DNA of 64,000 bases from Palsa-1439 sp050015495 (GCA_050015495.1 JBEKBH010000019.1:1-64000), one strand, 5' to 3'. Positions 27,318 through 35,783 are shown, counted from the stretch's first letter. Notes: generated by a model not told the origin, from the letters alone. Numbers and translations are program-made.

Positions 27318-28625
27318 TCACTTCTGTGACGCTTTCAGCGCCTGATCAAGGTCGGCGATGATATCTTCCACGTCCTCCAGGCCGATGGAGAGGCGGACAT
27401 AGTCCGGCGTGGCGCCGGTTTCCTCCAGCTCGGCGGGGGACAACTGTGAGTGCGTCGTGGAGGCTGGATGAATCACCAGGCTCTTGGCGTCGCCGATATT
27501 GGCCAGATGCGAGAACAATTTCACCGAGTTGATGAATTTCTTGCCGGATTCCAGGCCGCCCTTGATGCCGAAGCCGACCAGGCCGCCGAAGCCGCGTTTG
27601 AGATACTTCGAGGCCGTCTGGTAATTCGGATCGTCCGGCAGACCGGGATAGGTGACCCATTGGACGAGCGGATGCCCCTTGAGCCACCGGGCAACTTCAA
27701 GTGCGTTGGTGGAATGTTGCTTCTGGCGCAACGGCAGTGTTTCCAAACCGAGCAGAAACTCATGGGCGTTGAACGGGCTCAGCGCCGCGCCGACGTCCCG
27801 CAACAGCGTGACGCGCACCTTGAGAATGAAGGCGACGTTGCCCATGCCGGGCACGTTGCTCAGGGCGTCCCAATACACCAGACCATGGTAGCTGGGGTCG
27901 GGCGTGGTGAATTCGGGGAACTTGCCGTTGTTCCACTTGAACTTGCCGGAATCCACGATGACGCCCCCAATGGAAGTGCCGTGGCCGCCGATGTATTTCG
28001 TGGCCGAAGTGGCAATGATGTCCGCGCCGAAATCAAACGGACGGACCAGGCCGACGCCGACAGTGTTATCAATCACCAGCGGGATGCCGTTGTCGTGAGC
28101 AATCTGGGCCAGCGCTTCGAAATCCGGGACGTTTAGTTTCGGATTGCCGACGGTCTCGGCGTAGAGGGCTTTGGTCTTCGGCGTGATGGCTTTTTGGAAC
28201 GCCGAGGGGTCGCGCGAATTCACGAACTTCACCGTGCGGCCGAGCTTGGGAAGCGTGTAATGAAACAGCGCGTACGTGCCGCCGTATAGGTTGTCTCCGG
28301 ACACGATCTCATCGCCCAACTGCGTGATGGCCAGCAGCGCGTAGGTGATGGCGGCCGCGCCCGACGCCACGGCCAGCGCGCCGGTGCCGCCTTCAATCGC
28401 CGCGACCCGCCGTTCGAAGACGTCAGTGGTCGGGTTCATAATGCGGGTGTAGATGTTCCCGAATTCCTTTAGCGCGAATAGATTCGCGGCGTGCTCGGTA
28501 TTCTTGAATACGTAGGACGTCGTCTGGTAGATCGGCACGGCGCGCGCACCGGTGGTTGGATCGGGCACCTGGCCGGCGTGCAGCGCCAAGGTGGCAAGTT
28601 TTTGTGGGGGGATGTTGTCTGACAT
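27318..28625 (-). CDS. metY: O-acetylhomoserine sulfhydrylase
   Basis: A 435-aa Cys/Met-metabolism PLP enzyme. Motifs are YTRIMNPTTDVFERRVAALEGG-like text near 59-80, the PLP aspartate region LVIDNTVG (183-190) and the Schiff-base lysine in SATKYIGGHG (Lys210). It joins O-acylhomoserine with sulfide to homocysteine, using the product of the MetX part encoded 3 bp downstream. Length and the long middle insertion are those of MetY rather than MetB/MetC. It lies 21 bp after cysK in the same operon. Confidence 0.93.
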   Translation of the reverse strand: MSDNIPPQKLATLALHAGQVPDPTTGARAVPIYQTTSYVFKNTEHAANLFALKEFGNIYTRIMNPTTDVFERRVAAIEGGTGALAVASGAAAITYALLAITQLGDEIVSGDNLYGGTYALFHYTLPKLGRTVKFVNSRDPSAFQKAITPKTKALYAETVGNPKLNVPDFEALAQIAHDNGIPLVIDNTVGVGLVRPFDFGADIIATSATKYIGGHGTSIGGVIVDSGKFKWNNGKFPEFTTPDPSYHGLVYWDALSNVPGMGNVAFILKVRVTLLRDVGAALSPFNAHEFLLGLETLPLRQKQHSTNALEVARWLKGHPLVQWVTYPGLPDDPNYQTASKYLKRGFGGLVGFGIKGGLESGKKFINSVKLFSHLANIGDAKSLVIHPASTTHSQLSPAELEETGATPDYVRLSIGLEDVEDIIADLDQALKASQK

Positions 28626-28646
28626 GTTCGTTGTCTCCTTTTCCTG

Positions 28647-29609
28647 TTACGCCCAATCCTGGAACAGCACGGTGGATAGGTACCGCTCGCCCGCATCGGG
28701 CAGCACGGTCACAATGGTTTTGCCCGCGAACTCCGGCAGCTTCGCGAGCCGCACCGCCGCAGCCGCAGCCGCGCCGGACGAAATCCCACCCAAGATGCCT
28801 TCTTCACGGATCAGACGCCGGGCAAACGTGACCGCCTCAGCGCTGTCCACCTGTTCGACACGATCCACGATGGACAGATCCAGCGTATCGGGGATAAATC
28901 CCGCACCGATGCCCTGGATCTTGTGTGGACCGGGTTTCAGTTCCTGCCCCGCGAGTTTTTGCGTAATGACGGGGCTCTCCTTCGGTTCGACGGCAACCGA
29001 GAGGATTTTTCTTTTCCTGTCGCCTTTGATGTAGCGGGAGACGCCGGTAATTGTTCCACCGGTGCCGACACCGGACACGAAGACATCGATGCTCCCACCC
29101 GACTGTTCCCAGATTTCAGGCCCGGTGGTCTTCTCGTGGATGGCAGGATTCGCCGGATTCTTGAACTGCTGGGGAATGAAATACTTCTGTGGGTCCGAAG
29201 CCGCAATTTCCTCGGCTTTCGCCACCGCGCCCTTCATTCCTTTCGATCCCTCGGTCAACACCAGATCCGCGCCGAAGGCGGCCAGCACGCGACGCCGCTC
29301 CAAGCTCATTGTCTCGGGCATCGTGAGCACGATCTTGTACCCACGCGCCGCGGCGACAAAGGCCAGCGCGATGCCGGTATTGCCGCTGGTCGGTTCCACG
29401 ATGGTACCGCCGGGTTTGAGCCGTCCGCGTTTTTCGGCGTCCCAAATCAACGCCGAGCCGATGCGGCACTTGACCGAGTAGGACGGATTGCGGCCTTCAA
29501 TCTTGGCCAGCACGGTGGCGTTCGCGCCATCGGTGACGCGATTCAATTTCACCAGCGGGGTGTTCCCGATGGAGAACGAGTTGTCTTCGAAGTAATGTTG
29601 TTTGCTCAT
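28647..29609 (-). CDS. cysK: Cysteine synthase A (copy 1)
   Basis: A 320-aa fold-type II PLP enzyme. The PLP lysine is in NPSYSVKCRIG (Lys47), the phosphate/substrate loop is PTSGNTG (73-79), and GVGTGGTITG and a late SSGAAAAAAVRLA are present. It makes cysteine from O-acetylserine and sulfide. GGAGGGAAC precedes the ATG. It sits between the outer-membrane protein gene and metY in operon A. A close paralogue occurs at 32566 in operon B. Confidence 0.95.
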   Translation of the reverse strand: MSKQHYFEDNSFSIGNTPLVKLNRVTDGANATVLAKIEGRNPSYSVKCRIGSALIWDAEKRGRLKPGGTIVEPTSGNTGIALAFVAAARGYKIVLTMPETMSLERRRVLAAFGADLVLTEGSKGMKGAVAKAEEIAASDPQKYFIPQQFKNPANPAIHEKTTGPEIWEQSGGSIDVFVSGVGTGGTITGVSRYIKGDRKRKILSVAVEPKESPVITQKLAGQELKPGPHKIQGIGAGFIPDTLDLSIVDRVEQVDSAEAVTFARRLIREEGILGGISSGAAAAAAVRLAKLPEFAGKTIVTVLPDAGERYLSTVLFQDWA

Positions 29610-29675
29610 GTTCCCTCCGTTGCCGCCACGGGGGAGGACCGCCTCCCACCGCAGCAGCAGATTGGTTTTATCGTG

Positions 29676-30659
29676 CTAGAATTCCCATTTCGTGGTAATG
29701 CCCCAGACGCCGTTGGCCTCGTGATTCAGCAAGTTGCCGAAGTGACCGTAGCCGGCGGCAAGCGTCAGGTGGTTGTTCGCCACGTAGGCGGCGTCAATCG
29801 TCCACCAATCGCCCTCAGCTTTCACCAGATTACCAATCGGTTTGTAATCGTTCGGTTGCTGGCGGTATTCAGCGGCGAGCGCGATGTTGCTGGTCAGGAA
29901 CGTCACCACGTTGCCCTCGAAGAGGAAGTTGTAACTGGAGGTGAATCCGGCCAGGCCGTTCCAGACGCCTTCAGTCGCGCGACCGCCGAGTTCGACCAGG
30001 ACCGGTCGCGGAGTTTGTGTGAACATCTTGGAGGCGTAGAGCGTGAAGTCCGTGCCGGACTCGTGCTTGAGGCCGGCTGCGCTCAGGGCGCCGCCGAGTT
30101 CGTTGTCGATTTCGTGGATGCCATCGTTGTACTTGTAGTGTGCTCCGAAGGTCAGCGCGGGAATCCATTTCTGGTTGAACTCGCCCTCCGTCAATAACTC
30201 CAGCCGCGCATTGAAGTTGTGCAACTGCACATCGCTCCGGCTGATGCTCACCTTGGTGGCCTCGTCGATCGCCAACGGCAGATCGCCCAGGTTCAGGTCA
30301 TCCCAGCCGTAACCGAGTTCGAGGCGTTTCCACGGCGATTCGGTCACTGTGAGGGCCTCCAAGTTGTCTCCATGCCCGATGTTGACATACGAGAATCCGA
30401 CGCTCGGGCGTCCCAACCATTCGCCGTTGCGCGGTGGGTTGACGATATAGGCGGACAAGGTCGAGAAAATTCCGCCATTGCCTTCGATTTGATGCAAGGG
30501 CAACGGAGCGCCCTTTTCCGGCGGCGGGGCCTTCTCCACAGGTTTGGCGGCTACCGGCACCGAGTTGGTGTCAGCATCATCGGCGCGTGTGACGCGCAGG
30601 TTCACGAACAATTGGCTGGCGGCCAGCAGGGCGGCCAGTACGACGCGACTGAATTTCAT
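29676..30659 (-). CDS. Outer-membrane beta-barrel protein in sulfur operon
   Basis: A 327-aa protein with a signal peptide (VVLAALLAASQLFVNLRVTRAD), a Pro-rich linker (KAPPPEKGAPLPLHQ), the segment IEGNGGIFSTLSAYIVNPPR, then alternating amphipathic beta strands ending in aromatic ITTKWEF, the usual barrel end. It resembles the DUF3034-type barrel family; I am not certain. Placed between DUF2292 and cysK, it is likely an import channel for a sulfur compound. The substrate is inference. Confidence 0.75.
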   Translation of the reverse strand: MKFSRVVLAALLAASQLFVNLRVTRADDADTNSVPVAAKPVEKAPPPEKGAPLPLHQIEGNGGIFSTLSAYIVNPPRNGEWLGRPSVGFSYVNIGHGDNLEALTVTESPWKRLELGYGWDDLNLGDLPLAIDEATKVSISRSDVQLHNFNARLELLTEGEFNQKWIPALTFGAHYKYNDGIHEIDNELGGALSAAGLKHESGTDFTLYASKMFTQTPRPVLVELGGRATEGVWNGLAGFTSSYNFLFEGNVVTFLTSNIALAAEYRQQPNDYKPIGNLVKAEGDWWTIDAAYVANNHLTLAAGYGHFGNLLNHEANGVWGITTKWEF

Positions 30660-30754
30660 AACAGTGGCAATTCTCCTCTGTCAGAACTTCCAGTCGCCTG
30701 GCCAGTTCCGCCAACATCTGTTTGGTAATTCGCCTCCAGTGAATCTGGCCGGCG

Positions 30755-30961
30755 TCAAATCCCTTCCATGGACCGCAGGCTGCCTTCGCTTTCGAGACGT
30801 AAGGCTTCGTTGAGGCGCAGCTTTTCCGTCCGCTCGATTTGCACCACTCGGGCGTCGTGAACCACGATTTGTACAACGCCGAAGTGCAACGACCGGACCT
30901 GCCGCTGCACGATGGAGAGCCACACGCGCTCTTCCTCGGTCAGGCGAGGATCTTCTTTCAT
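30755..30961 (-). CDS. DUF2292/YezD-like small protein (copy 1)
   Basis: A 68-aa protein starting at ATG 30961 (an upstream in-frame start at 31015 would reach into the leader). The core is LTEEERVWLSIVQRQVRSLHFGVVQIVVHDARVVQIERTEKLRL. The GxVQIVVHDxxVxQIExxEKxRL pattern is the DUF2292/YezD signature; such proteins lie near sulfur-assimilation genes in many bacteria. It is the first gene of operon A, just after the sulfur-type promoter. A second copy leads operon B. Confidence 0.85.
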   Translation of the reverse strand: MKEDPRLTEEERVWLSIVQRQVRSLHFGVVQIVVHDARVVQIERTEKLRLNEALRLESEGSLRSMEGI

Positions 30962-31026
30962 TTTCTCGCGAGGCAACGCATGTGTCTTCGCCTGCCTCTC
31001 TCCTACACCAAACAAACGGGGTAAAA

Positions 31027-31079
31027 GTCTACTACAATAGTAGACAAATAAACTCTACCATACTGATAGATTTATGCAA
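31027..31079 (-). promoter_or_regulatory. Sulfur-regulon promoter/operator 1 (operon A)
   Basis: Read leftward: -35 TTGCAT (31079-31074), a 16-bp spacer, -10 TAGAGT (31057-31052). A palindrome CTACC-ATACT-GATAG (31055-31069) overlaps the -10; a second, CTACT-ACAAT-AGTAG (31029-31043, arms extending to GTCTACTA), lies downstream. The two start 26 bp apart. Same design at 34734-34790 and 35619-35669. This is what a repressor site looks like; Rrf2/CymR-type regulators are candidates. Confidence 0.75.
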
Positions 31080-31089
31080 GAACTTTTTT

Positions 31090-31341
31090 ATGGGTGGCGC
31101 GCCGAGCCATTGCATCGAGAAATCCGTCTGGCGCCACAATCGGCCCAAGGTGCTGCATTGGGCGCATCCGGTTCGTGGGGTTATGCCAAATGGTTGGAGC
31201 GAGGACGATTCATCTGGCCCATGGGCAAACATGCTCAGGTACGTCCGCGCTACGCCGCCTTCCGCGAAGATGACGGAGATCAAGCGGCTCACGCCCTCGG
31301 AGTGGGCCAGTGCGAGAGCAAGGGGGCAGGGGGCGGTCTAG
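31090..31341 (+). CDS. Possible small protein (83 aa)
   Basis: An open frame from ATG 31090 gives a protein with several protein-like patches (WRHNRPKVLHWAHPVRG, GPWANMLRYVRA, EIKRLTPSEWASARA). It begins right beside the -35 of the leftward promoter and has no ribosome site. It may be a real small gene or a relic. I see nothing else between 31342 and 31501. Confidence 0.3.
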   Translation: MGGAPSHCIEKSVWRHNRPKVLHWAHPVRGVMPNGWSEDDSSGPWANMLRYVRATPPSAKMTEIKRLTPSEWASARARGQGAV

Positions 31342-31501
31342 CAGCTTAGTTCCCAACCCCTCCCTTCGCATCCATCCGCGCCCTCGTTCACTCCTCCGCG
31401 ATCATCTCCCTAGACGCGCTCGTGGGGGGAGCCGATGTCTGAATAAAAGGCCGAGGGTTTTTGCCGGCGGTGGCGTAATACCATGTGAAAGGAGAAGTAC
31501 A

Positions 31502-31810
31502 ATGAAAGCACTTCTAATCACAGTAGCAGCGGGAATCGCAGCGAGCCTCCTAGCCACCGCAGCGCAAGCCGCAGACATTCATGCCATCAAATACAATACC
31601 AAGGCGGCGTTGATCGGCCAGCGCGCCGAAGTTGCTCCGTCCGTGACGGTTGCAACCGTCACGCACGAGTTCTCGGCCAAGTACGCGCTGTTGGGTGGCC
31701 ATCCGGTCGTCACGACCACCGCGCGTCCGGTCGAGCTTGTCTCGTTGAGCAGCAAGTCGATTACCCGTGGCGTACGCGCTTCGTGTATCGAACTCGCACC
31801 GCTAAAGTAG
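31502..31810 (+). CDS. Small secreted hypothetical protein
   Basis: A 102-aa protein with a clear signal peptide (LLITVAAGIAASLLATAAQAAD) and AAAGGAGAAG upstream. The mature ~80 residues are basic with many Ala, Val and Thr and one Cys (RASCIEL). It lies between the two sulfur operons on the opposite strand. No family recognised. Confidence 0.75.
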   Translation: MKALLITVAAGIAASLLATAAQAADIHAIKYNTKAALIGQRAEVAPSVTVATVTHEFSAKYALLGGHPVVTTTARPVELVSLSSKSITRGVRASCIELAPLK

Positions 31811-31980
31811 GTTTGACCCGAAGGTCAATGCGGATTCGAGGTCCCGCAAACTTCCTTGTGGGGCCTCGTGTAGCAGTGATGACCACGGAATTGATGCAGA
31901 CCAAAACGCATCCACACCCGCGCCGATTATTGCTGTGGAACCTGAACGATGGAAAACGAAATTAACCAAAGGAGTTACGA

Positions 31981-32403
31981 ATGAAGAAACTAATTACCGT
32001 TGTAACAATGGCCTTGCTGACCGTTTCCTCCGCCAAAGTTGTGCGCGCCCAAGACGCGGCAAGCCAAAGCACCAAGCCGTGGAACACTCTAACGCATGTC
32101 CAGACCACGAACGATTTCGTTGCGCTTCCCGATAATGCGACCATCGCGATGTCTTGTCCCAAGTGCAAGTCTGTGACCATGATCACGAAGGAGCAGATCG
32201 CTACCAAACCCGGTCATGGGACTATCGAGGTGGCGCTACAGGTCGATCAATGTCCCGGGTGTGGCGGCAAAATCACCACGGAATTGAAACAGACCAAGAT
32301 GGTTCACACCTGCAGCATGTGCGGCGCGGGCGCGTTTTGCTGTGCGACCACACCGGGCAAGCCGACGTCAGGGATGCAAGGGATGCCAGGCATGGAAAAG
32401 TAA
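31981..32403 (+). CDS. Cysteine-rich secreted zinc-ribbon-like protein
   Basis: A 140-aa protein with a signal peptide (ITVVTMALLTVSSAKVVRAQD) and AAAGGAGTTACG upstream. It has ordered pairs CPKC, CPGC, CSMC and FCC, nine cysteines in all, and a Met/Gly-rich end (GMQGMPGMEK). The pairs look like two zinc ribbons or a metal-binding module in the periplasm; the Met-rich tail could bind copper. It is the opposite of the sulfur-poor proteins nearby and lies between operons A and B on the other strand, so it may be made when sulfur is plentiful. Confidence 0.75.
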   Translation: MKKLITVVTMALLTVSSAKVVRAQDAASQSTKPWNTLTHVQTTNDFVALPDNATIAMSCPKCKSVTMITKEQIATKPGHGTIEVALQVDQCPGCGGKITTELKQTKMVHTCSMCGAGAFCCATTPGKPTSGMQGMPGMEK

Positions 32404-32565
32404 GAGCCGCCGGCCAAGGACGAATCCTTGCGAACTATCGGCAACTGTTCCTCGGGCGACCAAGGCGTGGATCCGCATCACTGTGGCGTCTGCGCCTTGG
32501 TTGTTGCAATCTATATAGTCTGTCTGGACGCTCCATTGTTTCCAAACACGACCCTGCGCCATTCG

Positions 32566-33522
32566 TCATGCCCAATCTTGGAAGAGCACGGTGGAGAGAT
32601 AACGTTCGCCGGCATCGGGCAAAATTGTGACGATGGTCTTTCCCTCGAACTCGGGCAGCCTTGCCAACCGAATTGCTGTGGCCGCCGCTGCACCACTGGA
32701 AATACCGGACAGAATCCCTTCCTCCCGCGCCAAGCGACGGGCGAAGTGAACAGCTTCGGCACTGTCAACCTGTTCCACGCGATCCACAATCGAGAGATCC
32801 AGCGTGTCCGGAATGAAACCGGCGCCGATTCCCTGAATCTTGTGCGGGGAGGGTTTCAGTTCCTGTCCCGCCAGCTTCTGCGTGATCACCGGGCTTTCCT
32901 TTGGTTCCACCGCGACGGAAACGATCTTCCGCCCCCTGGTGTGTTTGATGTGCCGCGATACCCCCGAGATCGTCCCTCCGGTGCCGACGCCGGAAACCAA
33001 CACGTCAATTGCCCCGCCGGTCTGCTCCCAGATTTCAGGTCCTGTCGTCTGCTCGTGAACGCGGGGATTGGCCGGGTTCTTAAACTGCTGCGGCATGTAG
33101 TAACGATTGGGATCGGAATCAGCAATGCTTTGGGCTTTGGCAATGGCGCCTGACATGCCTTTGGAGCCTTCGGTCAGAACCAACTCGGCGCCGAATGCCG
33201 CGAGGACCCGCCGGCGTTCCACGCTCATCGTCTCGGGCATGGTGAGGACAACTTTGTAACCACGCGCAGCGCCAACGAAAGCGAGCGCGATACCCGTGTT
33301 GCCACTGGTGGGTTCGACAATCGTGACGCCCGGCTTGAGGACCCCGCGCTTCTCGGCGTCCCAGATCATCGCCGCGCCGATGCGACACTTGACCGAGTAG
33401 GACGGGTTGCGGCCCTCGATTTTGGCCAGTACCGTCGCTTTTGCGCCATCGGTGATACGGTTTAGTTTCACCAATGGAGTGCCGCCAATCGACAGTGAGT
33501 TGTCACTAAAAAACCTGTTCAT
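32566..33522 (-). CDS. cysK: Cysteine synthase A (copy 2)
   Basis: A 318-aa protein; ATG 33522 is chosen for GGAGGAAGC upstream rather than 33576. It keeps NPSYSVKCRIG with the PLP lysine, PTSGNTG and GVGTGGTISG. It is very similar to copy 1 along its length, including the end RYLSTVLFQDWA. It is the last gene of operon B. Two cysK copies under the same promoter type suggest either a dosage effect or different partners or substrates. Confidence 0.95.
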   Translation of the reverse strand: MNRFFSDNSLSIGGTPLVKLNRITDGAKATVLAKIEGRNPSYSVKCRIGAAMIWDAEKRGVLKPGVTIVEPTSGNTGIALAFVGAARGYKVVLTMPETMSVERRRVLAAFGAELVLTEGSKGMSGAIAKAQSIADSDPNRYYMPQQFKNPANPRVHEQTTGPEIWEQTGGAIDVLVSGVGTGGTISGVSRHIKHTRGRKIVSVAVEPKESPVITQKLAGQELKPSPHKIQGIGAGFIPDTLDLSIVDRVEQVDSAEAVHFARRLAREEGILSGISSGAAAATAIRLARLPEFEGKTIVTILPDAGERYLSTVLFQDWA

Positions 33523-33645
33523 ACTGCTTCCTCCGTTGACGGGTTGATTCCGTTTATTCCATCTTCTGCTCGCCATGAGTTCGCGCGGACCGAACGATGC
33601 CCCACCCAGGGGACACGTTTACGTGACACCACCCGGTCCTGCGCA

Positions 33646-34476
33646 TCAAATGTTTGAGGCAATGCTCATCACCGTTCGGTACTCCGCCATGATGCAATGC
33701 AACGCGGCCACGTTCGCCTCCACTTGGAGATGCAACGGCGCGTGAGCCGGCGTCTCGAACGTCAACTGAAATGGGACCGGGCTGACCTCGGACGGGGCCG
33801 AGAGGATTCCTGAATAACCACCATCGATCAGCCCGCGCCGTGCGCGAAATCCATCGATTACCACCCGCGTGTTTCGATGCAGGAACTTTTCGGCAGCCCA
33901 CAACGCTGGTTCAAGCAGGTCCTTGCTCAGATCGGGTCCGTTGACGAATCCGTAAAGTCCCTCGCTCGTGTCGTCACTATGCAGCGAGACGATGCCGTGG
34001 AATCCGTGCGTCCACAATTCCTGCTCCAGCAGATAGACCTCGGGCTCATCGGAAGCCCGCCAAAACTCGCGGTTCAGATCCTTACCCTGACGCGAATGCC
34101 GCGTGTTGTCTTCGAACCCGGTCGGATTGCAAATCGGGTACGCGTAAATGCGGTAGCCCGCGGCCCGTTCCGGGTTCTTCGCCAAATCGCGCAGGAAACG
34201 CACCAGCGCGAGCGTCCCGGCAGGCTCGTCGCCGTGAATTCCGGCAAATATCCCGAGGCGGATGGGGTCGCCCCCACTCGGAGGTCCGTCAAAGATGAAC
34301 CGTGCCAGCGAGTAGGAATCGTTGCCGCAACGGAAGCTCCCCAGATTGTTGGTCAGACACTGGGGCGATGATTGCGCGAATTCCTGCAGCGGCGCGATAA
34401 CAGCCGCGATTGATCGGCGCCGCGGGCGTTGGGGTTCCGTCACAAGTCGGGGGGTGTTTGGTGAAGGGGCAATCAT
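33646..34476 (-). CDS. M14-type zinc peptidase/deacylase
   Basis: A 276-aa protein with the zinc motif HGDEP in GIFAGIHGDEPAG, the substrate-binding NPTGFEDNTR and DLNREFW, the third zinc ligand in SLHSDD and a late glutamate in QLTFETPAH. This order fits the M14 carboxypeptidase / succinylglutamate desuccinylase-aspartoacylase superfamily. Between DUF2292 and cysK it could release an amino acid such as cysteine or a sulfur-containing moiety from an acyl or peptide conjugate. No signal peptide, so cytoplasmic. Substrate is inference. Confidence 0.85.
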   Translation of the reverse strand: MIAPSPNTPRLVTEPQRPRRRSIAAVIAPLQEFAQSSPQCLTNNLGSFRCGNDSYSLARFIFDGPPSGGDPIRLGIFAGIHGDEPAGTLALVRFLRDLAKNPERAAGYRIYAYPICNPTGFEDNTRHSRQGKDLNREFWRASDEPEVYLLEQELWTHGFHGIVSLHSDDTSEGLYGFVNGPDLSKDLLEPALWAAEKFLHRNTRVVIDGFRARRGLIDGGYSGILSAPSEVSPVPFQLTFETPAHAPLHLQVEANVAALHCIMAEYRTVMSIASNI

Positions 34477-34538
34477 GATGTTTCTGGTGAGTGTCGATGG
34501 CTTTCGATCTTGTTCAGTCCAACCTGTTGTTGTGACGG

Positions 34539-34721
34539 TCAGCCTTTCTTTGCCGGAGGGGGCTGATTCAGCCGGACCCGTTCCGTTTTCTCAACCTGGG
34601 TCACGCGTCCATCGTGGACGACGATCTGCACCAGGCCGTAACGCAATGACTGCACGTGCTGCTGTACCAACGCCAGCCAGTCCGCCTCTTTGCCCTTTTC
34701 CAATTTCGATTCCTCCGACAT
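34539..34721 (-). CDS. DUF2292/YezD-like small protein (copy 2)
   Basis: A 60-aa protein with the core WLALVQQHVQSLRYGLVQIVVHDGRVTQVEKTERVRL, the DUF2292 pattern and clearly related to copy 1. It is the first gene of operon B, 62 bp before the M14 gene, and follows the second sulfur-type promoter. Confidence 0.85.
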   Translation of the reverse strand: MSEESKLEKGKEADWLALVQQHVQSLRYGLVQIVVHDGRVTQVEKTERVRLNQPPPAKKG

Positions 34722-34733
34722 GCGCTCAATTCC

Positions 34734-34790
34734 CTATTGCAATAGTAGACTTTCTGGATCATACTCTACTCAGATGATAGACAAATGCAA
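34734..34790 (-). promoter_or_regulatory. Sulfur-regulon promoter/operator 2 (operon B)
   Basis: Read leftward: -35 TTGCAT (34790-34785), 16-bp spacer, -10 TAGAGT (34768-34763). Palindromes CTACT-CAGAT-GATAG (34766-34780) and CTATT-GCAAT-AGTAG (34734-34748) start 32 bp apart, against 26 in the other two sites. An A-rich stretch precedes the -35, as in the others. It lies between divergent genes and may also affect the one at 34849. Confidence 0.75.
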
Positions 34791-34848
34791 CAAGTTTTTT
34801 TGCCGAGGTTCCGATGACTGCAAAACCACATCGCCATCAATTGACACC

Positions 34849-35535
34849 ATGAAGATCAACCTCTGTGGCTTGTTTGCGAATCGGTGGATTTGTGCGGTGG
34901 CCCTGTTGGCAATCGCTGCGGTGCTGGCGGTGACGGCGCGGACGACAGTGGGACGGCGACTTTCCATGGCGGATCCAGGTCAGAACAATACGATCGTCAA
35001 TCGAGTTACACCGACGAAATCGCCGTCCGTGGAAACCACGGAGGACCGGATGGAGAGGACGACGCCCAACACCTTGCTTGCGGAGTCTGCAAATGCGGAA
35101 ACGGGCGCTCAAGAGATCGTGCTGTCTTCCGGAGACCCCGAAACGACAGCGTCCGCACCGACAACACCGGGACAAACGGCATCTGCTTCTGGCGCTTCGG
35201 GGATTTCGGGGGCGGGGCCGATGAAACCTCCAGCGGATGCTCCGGTTCCGCGAATACCCGTCGTCCCAGACGCCCGGTTTCAACTTCCGCTGGCCTTTCA
35301 ACCTGTGAATTCCGAAGCCCTCACTCCGGCCATTCAGAACAAGCTCACGCAGTTGCAGGAGCAATTCGTCCAGGCAATCGGCGACACGCGAAACCCCGCC
35401 GACCCGGCTTTCCAGAACCGATGGATGACTGCGCAGATCGAGGCGGACATGCAGTATCGCGCCTTGTTCGGCTGGTCGGCATTCGAGGAAATGGAAATCC
35501 AGCGGGCCCAAAGCGCAGCCACGGCAGCGCAATAA
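34849..35535 (+). CDS. Membrane-anchored hypothetical protein
   Basis: A 228-aa protein; the in-frame ATG at 34849 is preferred because earlier starts would lie in the divergent promoter. One N-terminal helix (WICAVALLAIAAVLAVTART), then a long Thr/Ser/Pro/Ala-rich unstructured part, and a C-terminal helical domain (LTPAIQNKLTQLQEQFVQAIGDTRNPADPAFQNRWMTAQIEADMQYRALFGW). Divergent from operon B. Function unknown. Confidence 0.65.
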   Translation: MKINLCGLFANRWICAVALLAIAAVLAVTARTTVGRRLSMADPGQNNTIVNRVTPTKSPSVETTEDRMERTTPNTLLAESANAETGAQEIVLSSGDPETTASAPTTPGQTASASGASGISGAGPMKPPADAPVPRIPVVPDARFQLPLAFQPVNSEALTPAIQNKLTQLQEQFVQAIGDTRNPADPAFQNRWMTAQIEADMQYRALFGWSAFEEMEIQRAQSAATAAQ

Positions 35536-35618
35536 GCGCCGTGGGGCGGGGGAGAGAGTTTCCATGGGGGGGGTGGCCGTCGGTCCGCGGTGGCGAAAAA
35601 ATAATTCAAAAAAAGTTC

Positions 35619-35669
35619 TTGCATAACTCTACTGATTTAGTAGGATTCAATAGTCTACTAAACGAGTAG
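35619..35669 (+). promoter_or_regulatory. Sulfur-regulon promoter/operator 3 (exoprotein locus)
   Basis: Read rightward: -35 TTGCAT (35619-35624), 16-bp spacer, -10 TAGGAT (35641-35646). CTACT-GATTT-AGTAG (35629-35643) overlaps the -10, and CTACT-AAACG-AGTAG (35655-35669) lies downstream, starts 26 bp apart; both have perfect arms. The A-rich run and GTTC before TTGCAT match site 1. It points at the gene starting 35784 and is the only recognised promoter before a 25-kb run of plus-strand genes. Confidence 0.8.
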
Positions 35670-35783
35670 GCTTTGGCGTTGGGGTCAGAGCGCGAGCTCC
35701 GCCCCGCCCAAAAATAACATCGGAAGATCTTTCGAGCCGGCCAGGGTACCAACTCCGCCAGTCGAAAAAAGCACAGTAGCACT

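Noticed and set aside
25896..30197. Long plus-strand open frames (438, 228 and 424 codons) opposite the sulfur operon
   Set aside because: They mirror metX-metW, metY and cysK in GC-rich antisense frames, lack ribosome sites and have no family-like motifs.
30962..31079. Possible SAM riboswitch before the met/cys operon
   Set aside because: The leader from the proposed start site to yezD is only ~85 nt and shows DNA palindromes at the promoter rather than a four-way SAM-I fold.
35619..35669. CTACT-N5-AGTAG repeats as transcription terminators
   Set aside because: Short, AT-rich, 5-bp arms, no U-run in the right place, and fixed spacing to a -35/-10 pair in three places fits operators.
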